DNA from: Burkholderiaceae bacterium
Lineage (GTDB): Bacteria; Pseudomonadota; Gammaproteobacteria; Burkholderiales; Burkholderiaceae_C
NCBI GenBank assembly: GCA_023260315.1
Contig: JALQVQ010000080.1
Coordinates: forward strand, 1-8,641
Length of the DNA stretch: 8,641 bases
Direction of reading: 5' to 3'
The notes beneath the pieces are model-generated. The model worked only from the letters and a program-made list of their open reading frames with translations. It ran no database searches and was not told the DNA's origin. The position numbers were made by a program, and so were the translations under genes. Below are positions 1 through 6,481 of this stretch, in pieces; the stretch's first letter is position 1; each line of letters starts with the position of its first letter.

Positions 1-248
1 GTGGTGTCACCCAAAAAAATACCGATCAATCCGCTCAGTGCCATGAGGCCCCATGTGTTGACATTCAATGGGGGCAAAGTGGATGCGATGGCGGCGATGG
101 CCCACAGGAGCAGCGCCACAAAAAACATGCGCCACCGCACGAAGGCGATGGCGCCGAGGTGTTTGGCAGGTTCGGCTGAGATGACCGCGCTGGCCGCCCA
201 GCAAGTGGCCGCACCGAGCGCGAGAAAGTCGTAGTAGTGGGGCGTCAC
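1..248 (-). CDS. EamA/DMT-family transporter, N-terminal part (runs off left edge)
   Basis: This is the first 82 codons of a membrane carrier of the drug/metabolite transporter superfamily. I chose the GTG at 248-246 as start: the neighbouring permease ends in ATG-TGA and the GTG overlaps that stop by four bases (GTGA), a usual coupling arrangement, and an ATG two bases upstream would stop at once. The translation begins VTPHYYDFLALGAATCWAAS. It then shows the family pattern: a small-residue-rich first helix (about 8-27), a short loop with Pro-Ala-Lys, Phe-Val-Arg-Trp-Arg leading into a second helix (about 40-57), then Trp-Gly-Leu, a Leu-Ser-Gly-Leu-Ile-Gly helix and Gly-Asp-Thr at the window edge. 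Full members have about ten helices in two EamA repeats; only the first two and part of the third are here. The substrate cannot be told. It is probably the third gene of the ABC exporter unit. Confidence 0.8.
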   Translation of the reverse strand, partial: MTPHYYDFLALGAATCWAASAVISAEPAKHLGAIAFVRWRMFFVALLLWAIAAIASTLPPLNVNTWGLMALSGLIGIFLGDT

Positions 249-1111
249 ATGGCGAAACGCTTGCGCGTCAATGCCAACGCCAGCCAGAAGCCGACGACCG
301 CATAGCCCAACAGGATCAGCACATGCATCCACGCATCAGCGGGCCACTGATCCATAAACAGGGGGCGCACCAAGGCAACAGCGTTCGCCAAAGGCAGGGC
401 TTCAGCGATGCTTGCCACCCAAGGCGGCAGTTGCGTGAGCGGGAAGAAAACGCCACTTAAAAACATCATCGGTGTGAGGAACAGCGTGAAGTAATAGGTG
501 AAGAAGTCGTACCCTTTAGCCAACGCATTAAAAATCAGAGCCAGACAGCTGAATGTGATCCCGGTCAGTAATAACGCGGGCCACGCCAGCAACAGGTGCG
601 TGCTGGTGCTGATGTTTAAGGCCAGCATCACCAGCATGATCGCCGTACTCGTGAACAGCGACTTGAAGGCGGCCCACAACATTTCAGCCAACACCACGTT
701 ATCGAGGCTGACGGGTGCGTTCATGATGCCGTCCCATGTCTTTTGGACGTGCATTCGTGAGAACGCGGAATAAAGCGCCTCGAATGAGGCGGCATTCATG
801 GCGCTCATGCAGATGCTGCCGCTTGCCAGAAAGAGCAGGTAGGGGACGGCGGTACCGTTGAGCGTCACGCTACCGACCAAGGCGCCCATGCCGTAGCCAA
901 ACGCGACCAACCAGATCAGCGGTTCGGCGATGTTGCCAACGAGACTGGGAATCGCCAATTTTCGCCAGACTAAAAAATTGCGCATGAAAACCGGACGGAA
1001 TGTGCCGTCGAGCTTCGGCAGGCGCCAGGGACTCTGCGTCGCATCACCCCATACGCGGCGGTAACGCTTGCGGGATTCTGCCGGTGGCGTGTCTTGAGCG
1101 GTATCGGTCAT
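245..1111 (-). CDS. ABC-2 type transporter permease, NodJ-like
   Basis: A 288-residue inner-membrane permease that should pair with the ATPase encoded just upstream to form an export ABC transporter. After a polar, basic N-terminal tail (about 1-45) it shows Arg-Asn-Phe-Leu-Val-Trp-Arg-Lys-Leu (44-52) and six likely membrane segments near 54-78, 90-112, 145-165, 173-197, 203-225 and 263-283. The stretch at 211-251 (FLTPMMFLSGVFFPLTQLPP, then the ALPLANAV part) is the ABC-2/NodJ signature. NodJ proteins are around 260 residues, so the tail is slightly long. The start is supported by a strong ribosome site, AGGGAGGGGG at 1130-1121, nine bases before the ATG and inside the tail of the ATPase gene. 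The gap to the ATPase stop is 4 bases. In rhizobia NodIJ exports lipo-chitin oligosaccharides; nothing here suggests nodulation and the substrate is unknown. Confidence 0.88.
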   Translation of the reverse strand: MTDTAQDTPPAESRKRYRRVWGDATQSPWRLPKLDGTFRPVFMRNFLVWRKLAIPSLVGNIAEPLIWLVAFGYGMGALVGSVTLNGTAVPYLLFLASGSICMSAMNAASFEALYSAFSRMHVQKTWDGIMNAPVSLDNVVLAEMLWAAFKSLFTSTAIMLVMLALNISTSTHLLLAWPALLLTGITFSCLALIFNALAKGYDFFTYYFTLFLTPMMFLSGVFFPLTQLPPWVASIAEALPLANAVALVRPLFMDQWPADAWMHVLILLGYAVVGFWLALALTRKRFAM

Positions 1112-1115
1112 GGCT

Positions 1116-2096
1116 TTATGCCCCCTCCCTTATTTGACGCCCGGTCAGTTTTAAGAAAAGGTCCTCGAGGTTGGCCGGACGGTGCAAGGTCCGCAGGCTC
1201 GGTTGACGGGCCAATTCCAGCAACAAGCTGGCGGCATGGTGGGTGTAGAAAAACACGGTATCACCGACCAACTCCGCGCGGTCTGCGCGCGAGCGAATCG
1301 GGGCGGTGATCAGTTGTTGTGCCCCTGGGCCATAGACCTCGACAACCTCGGGCTCGATGTGCTGGGCAATCAGTTCGCGTGGCGTACCCTCAGCCAATTT
1401 GCGGCCATGATCGATGACGAGGAGTCGGTCGCAGAGGCGCTCGGCCTCGTCCATGAAGTGGGTGGTCAATAAAATTGACTTGCCCACTTGCAGCAGCTGT
1501 TGCAGGCGCTCCCACATGAGGTGACGTGCCTGAGGGTCGAGGCCCGTTGTGGGCTCATCGAGCACCAAAAGGCGCGGGTTATTGACCAAGGCGCGCGCCA
1601 AACTGAGTCGGCGTTTCATGCCGCCAGACAATTCGCCTGGCCGCGCTTTTGCTTTTTGGCTTAACACCGCAAAGTCGAGCAACCCCGGGGTACGCATGCG
1701 CAACTCGGCACTGCTGAGGCCAAAGTAGCTGCCGTAGACCCAGATGTTCTCTTCGCAGGTGAAGTCGGGGTCAAGCGTGTCCATCTGGCTCACAACACCC
1801 AGCTCAGATTTGATGGCCAGCGCGTCCTGTGGCATGCGCAACGCCTGGCCATGCACGCTGGTGTAGCCAATGTGCCCCGCGTCTGGGGGTGTCAGGCCCA
1901 AGCACATGCGAATGGTGGTGGTTTTTCCGGCACCGTTTGGCCCAATAATGCCCAGGCATTCGCCGGGCTTAATGGCAAAACTGAGATCTTGGACAACGGT
2001 GTTGTCGCCGAAACGCTTCACCAAGTTTTCGCACTGGAGCAGGGGTGCCACATCGGACACGGGCGCCATCACGTCGGCTGTTTGTTCGTCGTTCAT
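1116..2096 (-). CDS. ABC transporter ATP-binding protein, NodI-like
   Basis: A 326-residue cytoplasmic ATPase that drives the adjacent ABC-2 permease. All nucleotide-binding motifs are intact: Walker A GPNGAGKT (52-59), Q-loop glutamine Q104 in Val-Val-Ser-Gln-Met-Asp, signature LSGGM (156-160), Walker B LLVLDEP (176-182) with catalytic E181, D-loop Gly-Leu-Asp (185-187) and H-loop H213 in Leu-Thr-Thr-His. The sequence around the Q-loop (Asp-Pro-Asp-Phe-Thr then Glu-Asn) and the roughly 90-residue C-terminal extension are typical of the NodI/DrrA-like exporter group. The extension ends near Asn-Leu-Glu-Asp-Leu-Phe-Leu-Lys-Leu-Thr-Gly-Arg. I took the ATG at 2096-2094; M10 (2069) is a possible alternative because no good ribosome site precedes either. 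It is the first gene of the unit and is transcribed away from psd. Confidence 0.9.
   Translation of the reverse strand: MNDEQTADVMAPVSDVAPLLQCENLVKRFGDNTVVQDLSFAIKPGECLGIIGPNGAGKTTTIRMCLGLTPPDAGHIGYTSVHGQALRMPQDALAIKSELGVVSQMDTLDPDFTCEENIWVYGSYFGLSSAELRMRTPGLLDFAVLSQKAKARPGELSGGMKRRLSLARALVNNPRLLVLDEPTTGLDPQARHLMWERLQQLLQVGKSILLTTHFMDEAERLCDRLLVIDHGRKLAEGTPRELIAQHIEPEVVEVYGPGAQQLITAPIRSRADRAELVGDTVFFYTHHAASLLLELARQPSLRTLHRPANLEDLFLKLTGRQIREGA
1121..1130 (-). promoter_or_regulatory. Strong Shine-Dalgarno for the NodJ-like permease
   Basis: Read on the minus strand this is AGGGAGGGGG, nine bases before the permease ATG at 1111. It lies inside the last codons of the upstream ATPase gene. It fixes the permease start and suggests efficient translation linked to the ATPase. 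Confidence 0.7.
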
Positions 2097-2233
2097 GGCG
2101 AGTAAGTCTATCGCCTTCAGACGCTTTTGTTACCGATGCGAATAGAATTGGCAAGGCTGAGGGGGGCTTTTTTGCAGATCCGACGCCCAACGCTTCGCCG
2201 CCTTAATTCTTTCTACTGATACAGGGGTCTTTT
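2097..2233. promoter_or_regulatory. Divergent intergenic region between the NodI-like gene and psd
   Basis: This 137-base region must hold the promoters of both neighbours. On the minus strand TTGCCA (2154-2149) lies 16 bases from TAACAA (2132-2127), a weak sigma70-like pair that could serve the ATPase gene. For psd I see no clear -10/-35 pair; AGGGG at 2223-2226 is the likely ribosome site before the GTG start. A G6-C-T6 run lies at 2161-2173. A small inverted repeat, GGCGA (2097-2101) and TCGCC (2111-2115), sits directly upstream of the ATPase start codon and could fold over it in the mRNA. All of this is pattern reading only. Confidence 0.4.
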
Positions 2234-3097
2234 GTGACATCTCGCCGTGCCGTCTGGACGCAATATGCGCTTCCGAAAAAAGCGCTGACTCGTTTTGGCG
2301 GTTGGGTGGCGGGTACGCCCATGGGGGTTGTGACCACGGCCATCATTGCCGATTTTGTTCGCCGTTATCAGGTCGACATGATGGAGGCGGCAGAGCCCGA
2401 TTTGGGCAGCTACAAGACTTTCAATGCGTTCTTCACGCGCGCGCTGCGGGCGGGTATTCGTCCCATTGCATCAGCTGATTGGGTCAGCCCCGTTGATGGC
2501 GCCGTGAGCCAACTCGGTCGCATTGAATCAGGCGAGATTTTCCAAGCCAAAGGGCATCGCTACACGGCGCAAGCCTTGCTGGCATGCGACGCGGGCGAGG
2601 CAGCGGCGTTTGCGAATGGTCACTTTGCCACCATTTACCTGAGCCCCAAGGATTACCACCGCATTCACATGCCGTGCGCGGGAACGCTCACGCGGATGAC
2701 TTACGTTCCGGGTGATTTGTTTTCTGTCAGCCCGTTGACCGCTGCACACGTCCCTGGGCTCTTTGCGCGCAACGAGCGCGTGGTGTGTTGGTTTGACACC
2801 GACCGTGGTCCCCTTGTGATGGTGTTGGTGGGGGCAACGATCGTTGGCAGCATGGCGACCACGTGGCATGGCCGTGTGAACCCGCCCCGAACCCGTGGCG
2901 TGCGCACCTGGCAGTACGGCGCCGGTGAGGTCACTTTAGAAAAAGGTGCCGAGATGGGGCGCTTTATGTTGGGCTCGACGGTTGTGTTGGTGTGGCCCGA
3001 TCAGCCGCTGACGTTCAATGCCGACTGGGCCCCGACTCACCCGGTACGCTTGGGTGAGGCGATGGCCACGACCGCCTCAGTGGCGGTCGACGCGTAA
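2234..3097 (+). CDS. psd: Phosphatidylserine decarboxylase proenzyme
   Basis: Makes phosphatidylethanolamine by decarboxylating phosphatidylserine at the inner membrane, the last step of the main bacterial PE route. The 287-residue proenzyme has the family landmarks: a segment of the form Phe-Asn-Ala-Phe-Phe-Thr-Arg (63-69), Ser-Pro-Val-Asp-Gly (85-89), Tyr-His-Arg-Ile-His-Met-Pro (141-147), Val-Gly-Ala-Thr-Ile-Val-Gly-Ser (199-206), Lys-Gly-Ala-Glu-Met-Gly-Arg-Phe (237-244) and LGST (246-249). Self-cleavage between G247 and S248 would turn S248 into the pyruvoyl group. D88 and H145 match the charge-relay partners described for the E. coli enzyme. The length fits the class I (E. coli-like) form, not the short form. 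The start is a GTG preceded by AGGGG at 2223-2226. The gene stands alone on the plus strand, and its last 21 bases overlap the convergent EamA gene. Confidence 0.96.
   Translation: MTSRRAVWTQYALPKKALTRFGGWVAGTPMGVVTTAIIADFVRRYQVDMMEAAEPDLGSYKTFNAFFTRALRAGIRPIASADWVSPVDGAVSQLGRIESGEIFQAKGHRYTAQALLACDAGEAAAFANGHFATIYLSPKDYHRIHMPCAGTLTRMTYVPGDLFSVSPLTAAHVPGLFARNERVVCWFDTDRGPLVMVLVGATIVGSMATTWHGRVNPPRTRGVRTWQYGAGEVTLEKGAEMGRFMLGSTVVLVWPDQPLTFNADWAPTHPVRLGEAMATTASVAVDA
3069..3089. terminator. Perfect 8-bp hairpin at the psd / EamA convergent overlap
   Basis: CGACCGCC (3069-3076) and GGCGGTCG (3082-3089) form a perfect GC-rich stem with a 5-base loop, TCAGT, which contains the EamA stop. It lies inside the last codons of psd and covers the EamA 3' end. 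Neither strand has a T-run after the stem, so it is not a canonical intrinsic terminator. It may act as a bidirectional 3'-end stabiliser or a Rho-assisted terminator, or simply reflect codon choice. Confidence 0.4.
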
Positions 3098-3937
3098 CAG
3101 CCACAAGCCGGTTGCGATCACAACGCCGGCACCGACGAAGGTGAGGGCGTCTGGCAGAACGCCCCAAATCAATAAATCAAGGCTGACGGCCCAAGCCAAA
3201 GCGCTGTACTCAAAAGAGGCAACCGTTGCGGCACGGCCGTGTTTGAAGGCGTCGGTAATCGCCAGTTGCCCAATGAAGCCGCTCAGTGCGAGCGCAGGCA
3301 TGAGTTGCCACTGCGATACGCTGAGCGCCTGCCATTGTGGCAATGCGAGTGCTGTACCGCCGATTGATAAAAATGCCATCACCCAAAACACCTGGCTGTC
3401 CGTCGAGTCGGTGCGCGACAAGCGGCGGCTGATCACGGCACTGGTGGCGTAACACGTGGCCGCGACTAAAACCGCCAACCCACCCAGGCTGACCATACCT
3501 TCGGTACTGGGGCGCAGGGCGATGAGGATACCCGTCAGTCCCACAATAAGGGCAACCCACCGCACGTGGCTGGGGCGCTCGCCGAGGAGCGGCCAAGCCA
3601 ATATGGCGATGAGCATCGGCGAGATGAAGAAAATGGTGTAAGCCTGTGTCATTGCGAGTGACTTGATGCCCACACTGAAAGACCAAAGCATGGCGATCGC
3701 CAACATGCCGCGCGCCATTTGCAACGGCCATTTGATCTTCAAGATGCTGTGAAAGCTGTGACGTCGCCACATGTAAATGCCCAACAGCGGGAGGGTCACC
3801 AATCCCCGTAAGGCGGCTATTTGCATTGGGGGCATGTCAACGCTCAGCAGCTTTATCACCGCATCCATGACGCCGAAAGCGCCCATGGCGATGAGCATCG
3901 AGACGATGCCACGGGCATTGCCCTCGCGCTTAAACAT
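3077..3937 (-). CDS. EamA/DMT-family transporter
   Basis: A complete 286-residue inner-membrane carrier with ten likely helices in two EamA repeats (about 10-142 and 150-282). Family features in repeat 1 include Leu-Arg-Gly (43-45), Ala-Met-Thr-Gln-Ala-Tyr-Thr-Ile-Phe-Phe-Ile-Ser-Pro (95-107), then Leu-Leu-Gly-Glu-Arg-Pro (117-122) and a Gly-Leu-Thr-Gly-Ile-Leu helix ending Leu-Arg-Pro. In repeat 2, Arg-Ala-Ala-Thr-Val-Ala-Ser-Phe-Glu-Tyr (235-244) matches the second copy of that motif. The substrate is unknown; relatives move amino acids, nucleosides, S-adenosylmethionine and other metabolites. It starts 6 bases after the amn stop and is probably the last gene of the hbd-amn unit. The ribosome site is weak, suggesting coupled translation. 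Its 3' end overlaps psd by 21 bases on the opposite strand. Confidence 0.9.
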   Translation of the reverse strand: MFKREGNARGIVSMLIAMGAFGVMDAVIKLLSVDMPPMQIAALRGLVTLPLLGIYMWRRHSFHSILKIKWPLQMARGMLAIAMLWSFSVGIKSLAMTQAYTIFFISPMLIAILAWPLLGERPSHVRWVALIVGLTGILIALRPSTEGMVSLGGLAVLVAATCYATSAVISRRLSRTDSTDSQVFWVMAFLSIGGTALALPQWQALSVSQWQLMPALALSGFIGQLAITDAFKHGRAATVASFEYSALAWAVSLDLLIWGVLPDALTFVGAGVVIATGLWLLRVDRH

Positions 3938-3943
3938 GCGCGC

Positions 3944-5485
3944 TCATTGGAAGGCGACTTCGTTAAAGCTGCGGAGTTTACGGCTGTGAAGCGCTTCGCC
4001 CGCTTGGCGTAACTTTTCAAGCGCCAAAATTCCGATTTGCAGGTGTTGGTTGACCCGCTCTCGGTAAAAGTGATTGGCCATGCCTGGCAATTTGATCTCC
4101 CCATGAAGGGGTTTATCACTCACACAAAGCAGGGTGCCGTAGGGCACGCGAAAGCGGAAGCCGTTGGCGGCAACCGTCGCACTCTCCATGTCCAGCGCGA
4201 TGGCGCGGGATTGCGAGAAACGTTTGGCAGGGGTGCTGCGCTCACCGAAAAACGGCAGCAACTCCCAGTTGCGGTTGTCGGTACTGGCCACGGTGCCAGT
4301 GCGCAAAATGCGTTTCAACTCAGGGCCGCTCAATTGCGTCACATCGGCAACCGCTTGTGCCAAAGCGATCTGAATTTCGGCCAACGGCGGAATGGGAACC
4401 CATAACGGGAGCTCCTCGTCCAGCACGTGGTCTTCCCGCACATAGCCGTGGGCTAAAACGTAATCACCCAACGCTTGGCTGTTTCTGAGTCCCGCGCAAT
4501 GGCCCAGCATGATCCAGGCATAGGGACGCAGCACGGCGATGTGATCCGTCATGGTCTTCGCGTTTGATGGGCCCACACCAATGTTGACCATCGTGATGCC
4601 GCCGTGGTCAGCACGGACCAAGTGGTAGGCCGACATTTGCGGTGCGCGTGCAGGGGCTTGGCCAGGCGCGTCCTGCACCGCAGTGGCAAGCGCTGCCGTC
4701 TCTTCGGCATTCAGGTTGACCCGAGGGGTCAGCACATTACCCGGTTCAATGAGCCCGATGTAAGCGCTGTTGGGGTCAGCCATCAAGGCTTTGCCAAGGG
4801 CGACAAACTCATCAATGTAAAACTGATAGTTGGTGAGCAATACGAAATTTTGAAACGCGTGGGGTGACGTGCCGGTGTAGTGTCGAAGGCGATGCAGCGA
4901 GTAGTCGACCCGAGGGGCTGTGAACAGCGCCAGCGGTCTCGCCGCTTCAGGGGCTGCGTCATGGTCGCCATTGGCGATGGCATCATCCATGGCCATCAGG
5001 TCTGGTAAGTCAAAGACGTCTGGCATTCGCGCACGTCTCTCGGGCTTCAGTTGTCCCTCAATGTGGTCGTTTTCGGCCAGTGAGAAGTGGACGGGAATCG
5101 GCGTGTCGCTGACCCCAATTTCAAGTGCGACCGAATGGTTTTGTAGCAGCAGTTGGAATTGCTGTTGGTAGTAACGGGCAAACAAATCGGGCCGGGTAAG
5201 GGTGGTTTCAAAGAGGCCAGCACCACTCACAAAGCCATACGACAGCGTCTTGTTGGCGCCCTCTGATTGCGCCACACTGAGGGTCCTCAAGCGGATGAAT
5301 GGGTAGAACGCCCGCACCCGCTGTGGACTTGCGAGTGCGGCAGCTGTTTCGTCCACAAACGCTTGCAAGCCCTCCCGCAGGTAGGTGACGCCAGCCTCGT
5401 AAATGGCATTGACACGCGCCAGCGCGGCATCCGCATCCGTAAAGACCTCTGTGGCAAAAGCCGTTTGTGGGTGGTTCCGCATCAT
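3944..5485 (-). CDS. amn: AMP nucleosidase
   Basis: Hydrolyses AMP to adenine and ribose 5-phosphate in the cytoplasm, which controls adenylate level and feeds purine salvage. The 513-residue product has the two-domain Amn plan: an N-terminal regulatory domain (about 20-180) and a C-terminal nucleoside phosphorylase-like catalytic domain (about 200-490). Visible motifs are Leu-Thr-Asn-Tyr-Gln-Phe-Tyr-Ile-Asp-Glu-Phe (217-227), NIGVGPSNAKT (301-311), GHCAGLRNSQ (328-337), a segment ending Leu-Pro-Leu-Trp-Val-Pro-Ile-Pro (359-366), LDMESATVAANGF (431-443) and SDKPLHGE (456-463), where D457 is the likely general acid. The protein is somewhat longer than the E. coli enzyme (about 484), partly from an Ala/Asp-rich linker near 167-183 and an Ala/Pro-rich stretch near 260-282. 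TTG (5488), ATG (5485) and ATG (5482) are in-frame starts; I chose 5485 because it shares one base with the hbd stop. Confidence 0.95.
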   Translation of the reverse strand: MMRNHPQTAFATEVFTDADAALARVNAIYEAGVTYLREGLQAFVDETAAALASPQRVRAFYPFIRLRTLSVAQSEGANKTLSYGFVSGAGLFETTLTRPDLFARYYQQQFQLLLQNHSVALEIGVSDTPIPVHFSLAENDHIEGQLKPERRARMPDVFDLPDLMAMDDAIANGDHDAAPEAARPLALFTAPRVDYSLHRLRHYTGTSPHAFQNFVLLTNYQFYIDEFVALGKALMADPNSAYIGLIEPGNVLTPRVNLNAEETAALATAVQDAPGQAPARAPQMSAYHLVRADHGGITMVNIGVGPSNAKTMTDHIAVLRPYAWIMLGHCAGLRNSQALGDYVLAHGYVREDHVLDEELPLWVPIPPLAEIQIALAQAVADVTQLSGPELKRILRTGTVASTDNRNWELLPFFGERSTPAKRFSQSRAIALDMESATVAANGFRFRVPYGTLLCVSDKPLHGEIKLPGMANHFYRERVNQHLQIGILALEKLRQAGEALHSRKLRSFNEVAFQ

Positions 5486-6336
5486 CAATAGGTGTAAACG
5501 CCGCGGCCTGTTTTACGGCCCAGATAGCCAGCAGCCACCATTTCCTTGAGCAACGGGCAAGGCCGGTATTTGCTGTCGTTGGTCTCTGCCATGTACACAT
5601 TCATGACGGCCAGGCAAACGTCAAGGCCAATCATGTCTGCCAGCGCCAATGGACCGATGGGATGGTTGCAACCCAACTTCATGCCTTCATCAATGTCCTC
5701 TGGTGTGGCCAAGCCCTCTGCCAATACAAAAAACGCCTCGTTGATCATGGGGACCAAAATTCGGTTGACCACGAATCCGGGTGCGTTTTTGACAGTGATG
5801 GGCGTCTTTCCGAGGGTTTGTGCCAAGGCCTTCACCGCGTCGTGTGTGGCATCGCTGGTTTGCAAGCCGCGAATGATTTCGACCAACGCCATCATTGGCA
5901 CGGGGTTAAAAAAGTGCATGCCAATGAACTGGCTGGGACGGCTCGTCGCAGCAGCCAATTTGGTGATGGAGATGGAGCTCGTGTTGCTCGCGATGAGGGT
6001 TGTCGCTGGCAAAAGGGTGTCGAGGTTCTGCAGAATTTTGACCTTCAGATCTTCGTTTTCTGTGGCTGCCTCAATCACGAGTTGGGCCCCCACCAGGGCG
6101 CTGTTGTCTGTGCTGGTTTTAATGCGCGCCAATGCCGCTGTTTTTTGATCGGCTGTGAGCTTTTCTTTCTTAATCAACCGGTCCAAACTACCGCTGATTG
6201 TTGCCATTCCTTTGTCAACAGCGGCTTGGTTGATGTCAACCATCACCACGTCGATACCACAGGTGGCGCAGGCTTGTGCGATACCGTTGCCCATGGTGCC
6301 GGCACCGATGATGCCAACTGTCTGAATGCTCTGCAT
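5485..6336 (-). CDS. hbd: 3-hydroxybutyryl-CoA dehydrogenase (3-hydroxyacyl-CoA dehydrogenase family)
   Basis: Oxidises (S)-3-hydroxybutyryl-CoA or similar 3-hydroxyacyl-CoAs with NAD(P) to the 3-keto form, or runs in reverse, in fatty-acid, aromatic-acid or hydroxybutyrate metabolism. The 283-residue length is that of the stand-alone dehydrogenase. The Rossmann fold opens with GAGTMG (11-16) and the strand ends at D34, which favours NAD. Asn-Thr-Ser-Ser (118-121), GMHFFNPVPMM (139-149) with H141, E153 and N191 in Phe-Val-Val-Asn-Arg form the active site: S120, H141 and N191 line up with the residues described for clostridial Hbd. The C-terminal domain ends with the usual Gly-Arg-Lys-Thr-Gly-Arg-Gly-Val-Tyr. 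The start is supported by GGAG at 6348-6345, eight bases before the ATG. No acyl-CoA partner genes lie in the window, so the pathway is not fixed; paaH-type is an alternative name. Confidence 0.93.
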   Translation of the reverse strand: MQSIQTVGIIGAGTMGNGIAQACATCGIDVVMVDINQAAVDKGMATISGSLDRLIKKEKLTADQKTAALARIKTSTDNSALVGAQLVIEAATENEDLKVKILQNLDTLLPATTLIASNTSSISITKLAAATSRPSQFIGMHFFNPVPMMALVEIIRGLQTSDATHDAVKALAQTLGKTPITVKNAPGFVVNRILVPMINEAFFVLAEGLATPEDIDEGMKLGCNHPIGPLALADMIGLDVCLAVMNVYMAETNDSKYRPCPLLKEMVAAGYLGRKTGRGVYTY

Positions 6337-6481
6337 GACTGAAACTCCAAAATAAGGTGTGTGGACGCGCTTGATGTTTTTAAATCAGCAACTTATATTG
6401 ATTATTGTGCCTCATCGCCTTGTCGTTACACTGACACGCAAACGGTCAGCATGTGCGACGTTCCTTGAATGAGTGTTAACT
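6337..6481. promoter_or_regulatory. Divergent AT-rich promoter region between hbd and the GMC dehydrogenase
   Basis: A 145-base region with an AT-rich core at about 6371-6408, unlike the GC-rich flanks. It must drive hbd-amn-EamA leftwards and the GMC gene rightwards. On the plus strand TTGTGC (6405-6410) and TACACT (6427-6432) are 16 bases apart, a weak sigma70-like pair for the GMC gene. On the minus strand TATAAG and TTTAAA stretches occur, but none has a good -35 at the right spacing. Two imperfect dyads are present: AATCA (6383-6387) with TGATT (6399-6403), and CTGAC (6431-6435) with GTCAG (6445-6449). Either could be a regulator site. No regulator gene lies next to them. Confidence 0.4.
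6431..6449. repeat. Inverted repeat CTGAC-N9-GTCAG upstream of the GMC gene
   Basis: A perfect 5-base dyad with a 9-base spacer, extended imperfectly by ACA (6428-6430) and TGT (6452-6454). It overlaps the end of a possible -10 element (6427-6432) and lies 32 bases before the GMC start. It could be an operator or a leader hairpin. A 5-base repeat of this kind can arise by chance. Confidence 0.3.

Noticed and set aside
1..234. Plus-strand frame of 77 codons at the left edge.
   Set aside because: The minus strand here encodes a clear EamA N-terminus in another frame; the plus-strand product has no family features.
1111..1116. NodI/NodJ taken as evidence of a nodulation cluster.
   Set aside because: No nodABC or other nod gene is present, and NodIJ-type exporters are common in non-symbiotic betaproteobacteria.
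2161..2173. G6-C-T6 run upstream of psd, considered as a terminator tail or a phase-variable tract.
   Set aside because: No stable stem precedes the T-run, only a weak GCAA/TTGC pairing, and six-base runs are too short to suggest slippage control.
3018..3452. Plus-strand frame of 144 codons overlapping the end of psd and the EamA gene.
   Set aside because: Its product is low-complexity and basic, and it overlaps two well-supported genes; an antisense shadow.
4717..4917. GACCCGAGGGG occurs twice in amn (4718-4728 and 4907-4917); the first copy also forms a 6-bp stem, TGACCC/GGGTCA.
   Set aside because: Both copies lie in well-conserved amn coding sequence and encode Pro-Arg-Val in the gene's frame, so shared codon choice explains them.
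5467..6342. A 291-codon open frame on the plus strand across hbd.
   Set aside because: It is antisense to hbd, whose family motifs are complete, and its product is rich in Cys, His and Gln with no recognisable domain. It is a codon-bias shadow.
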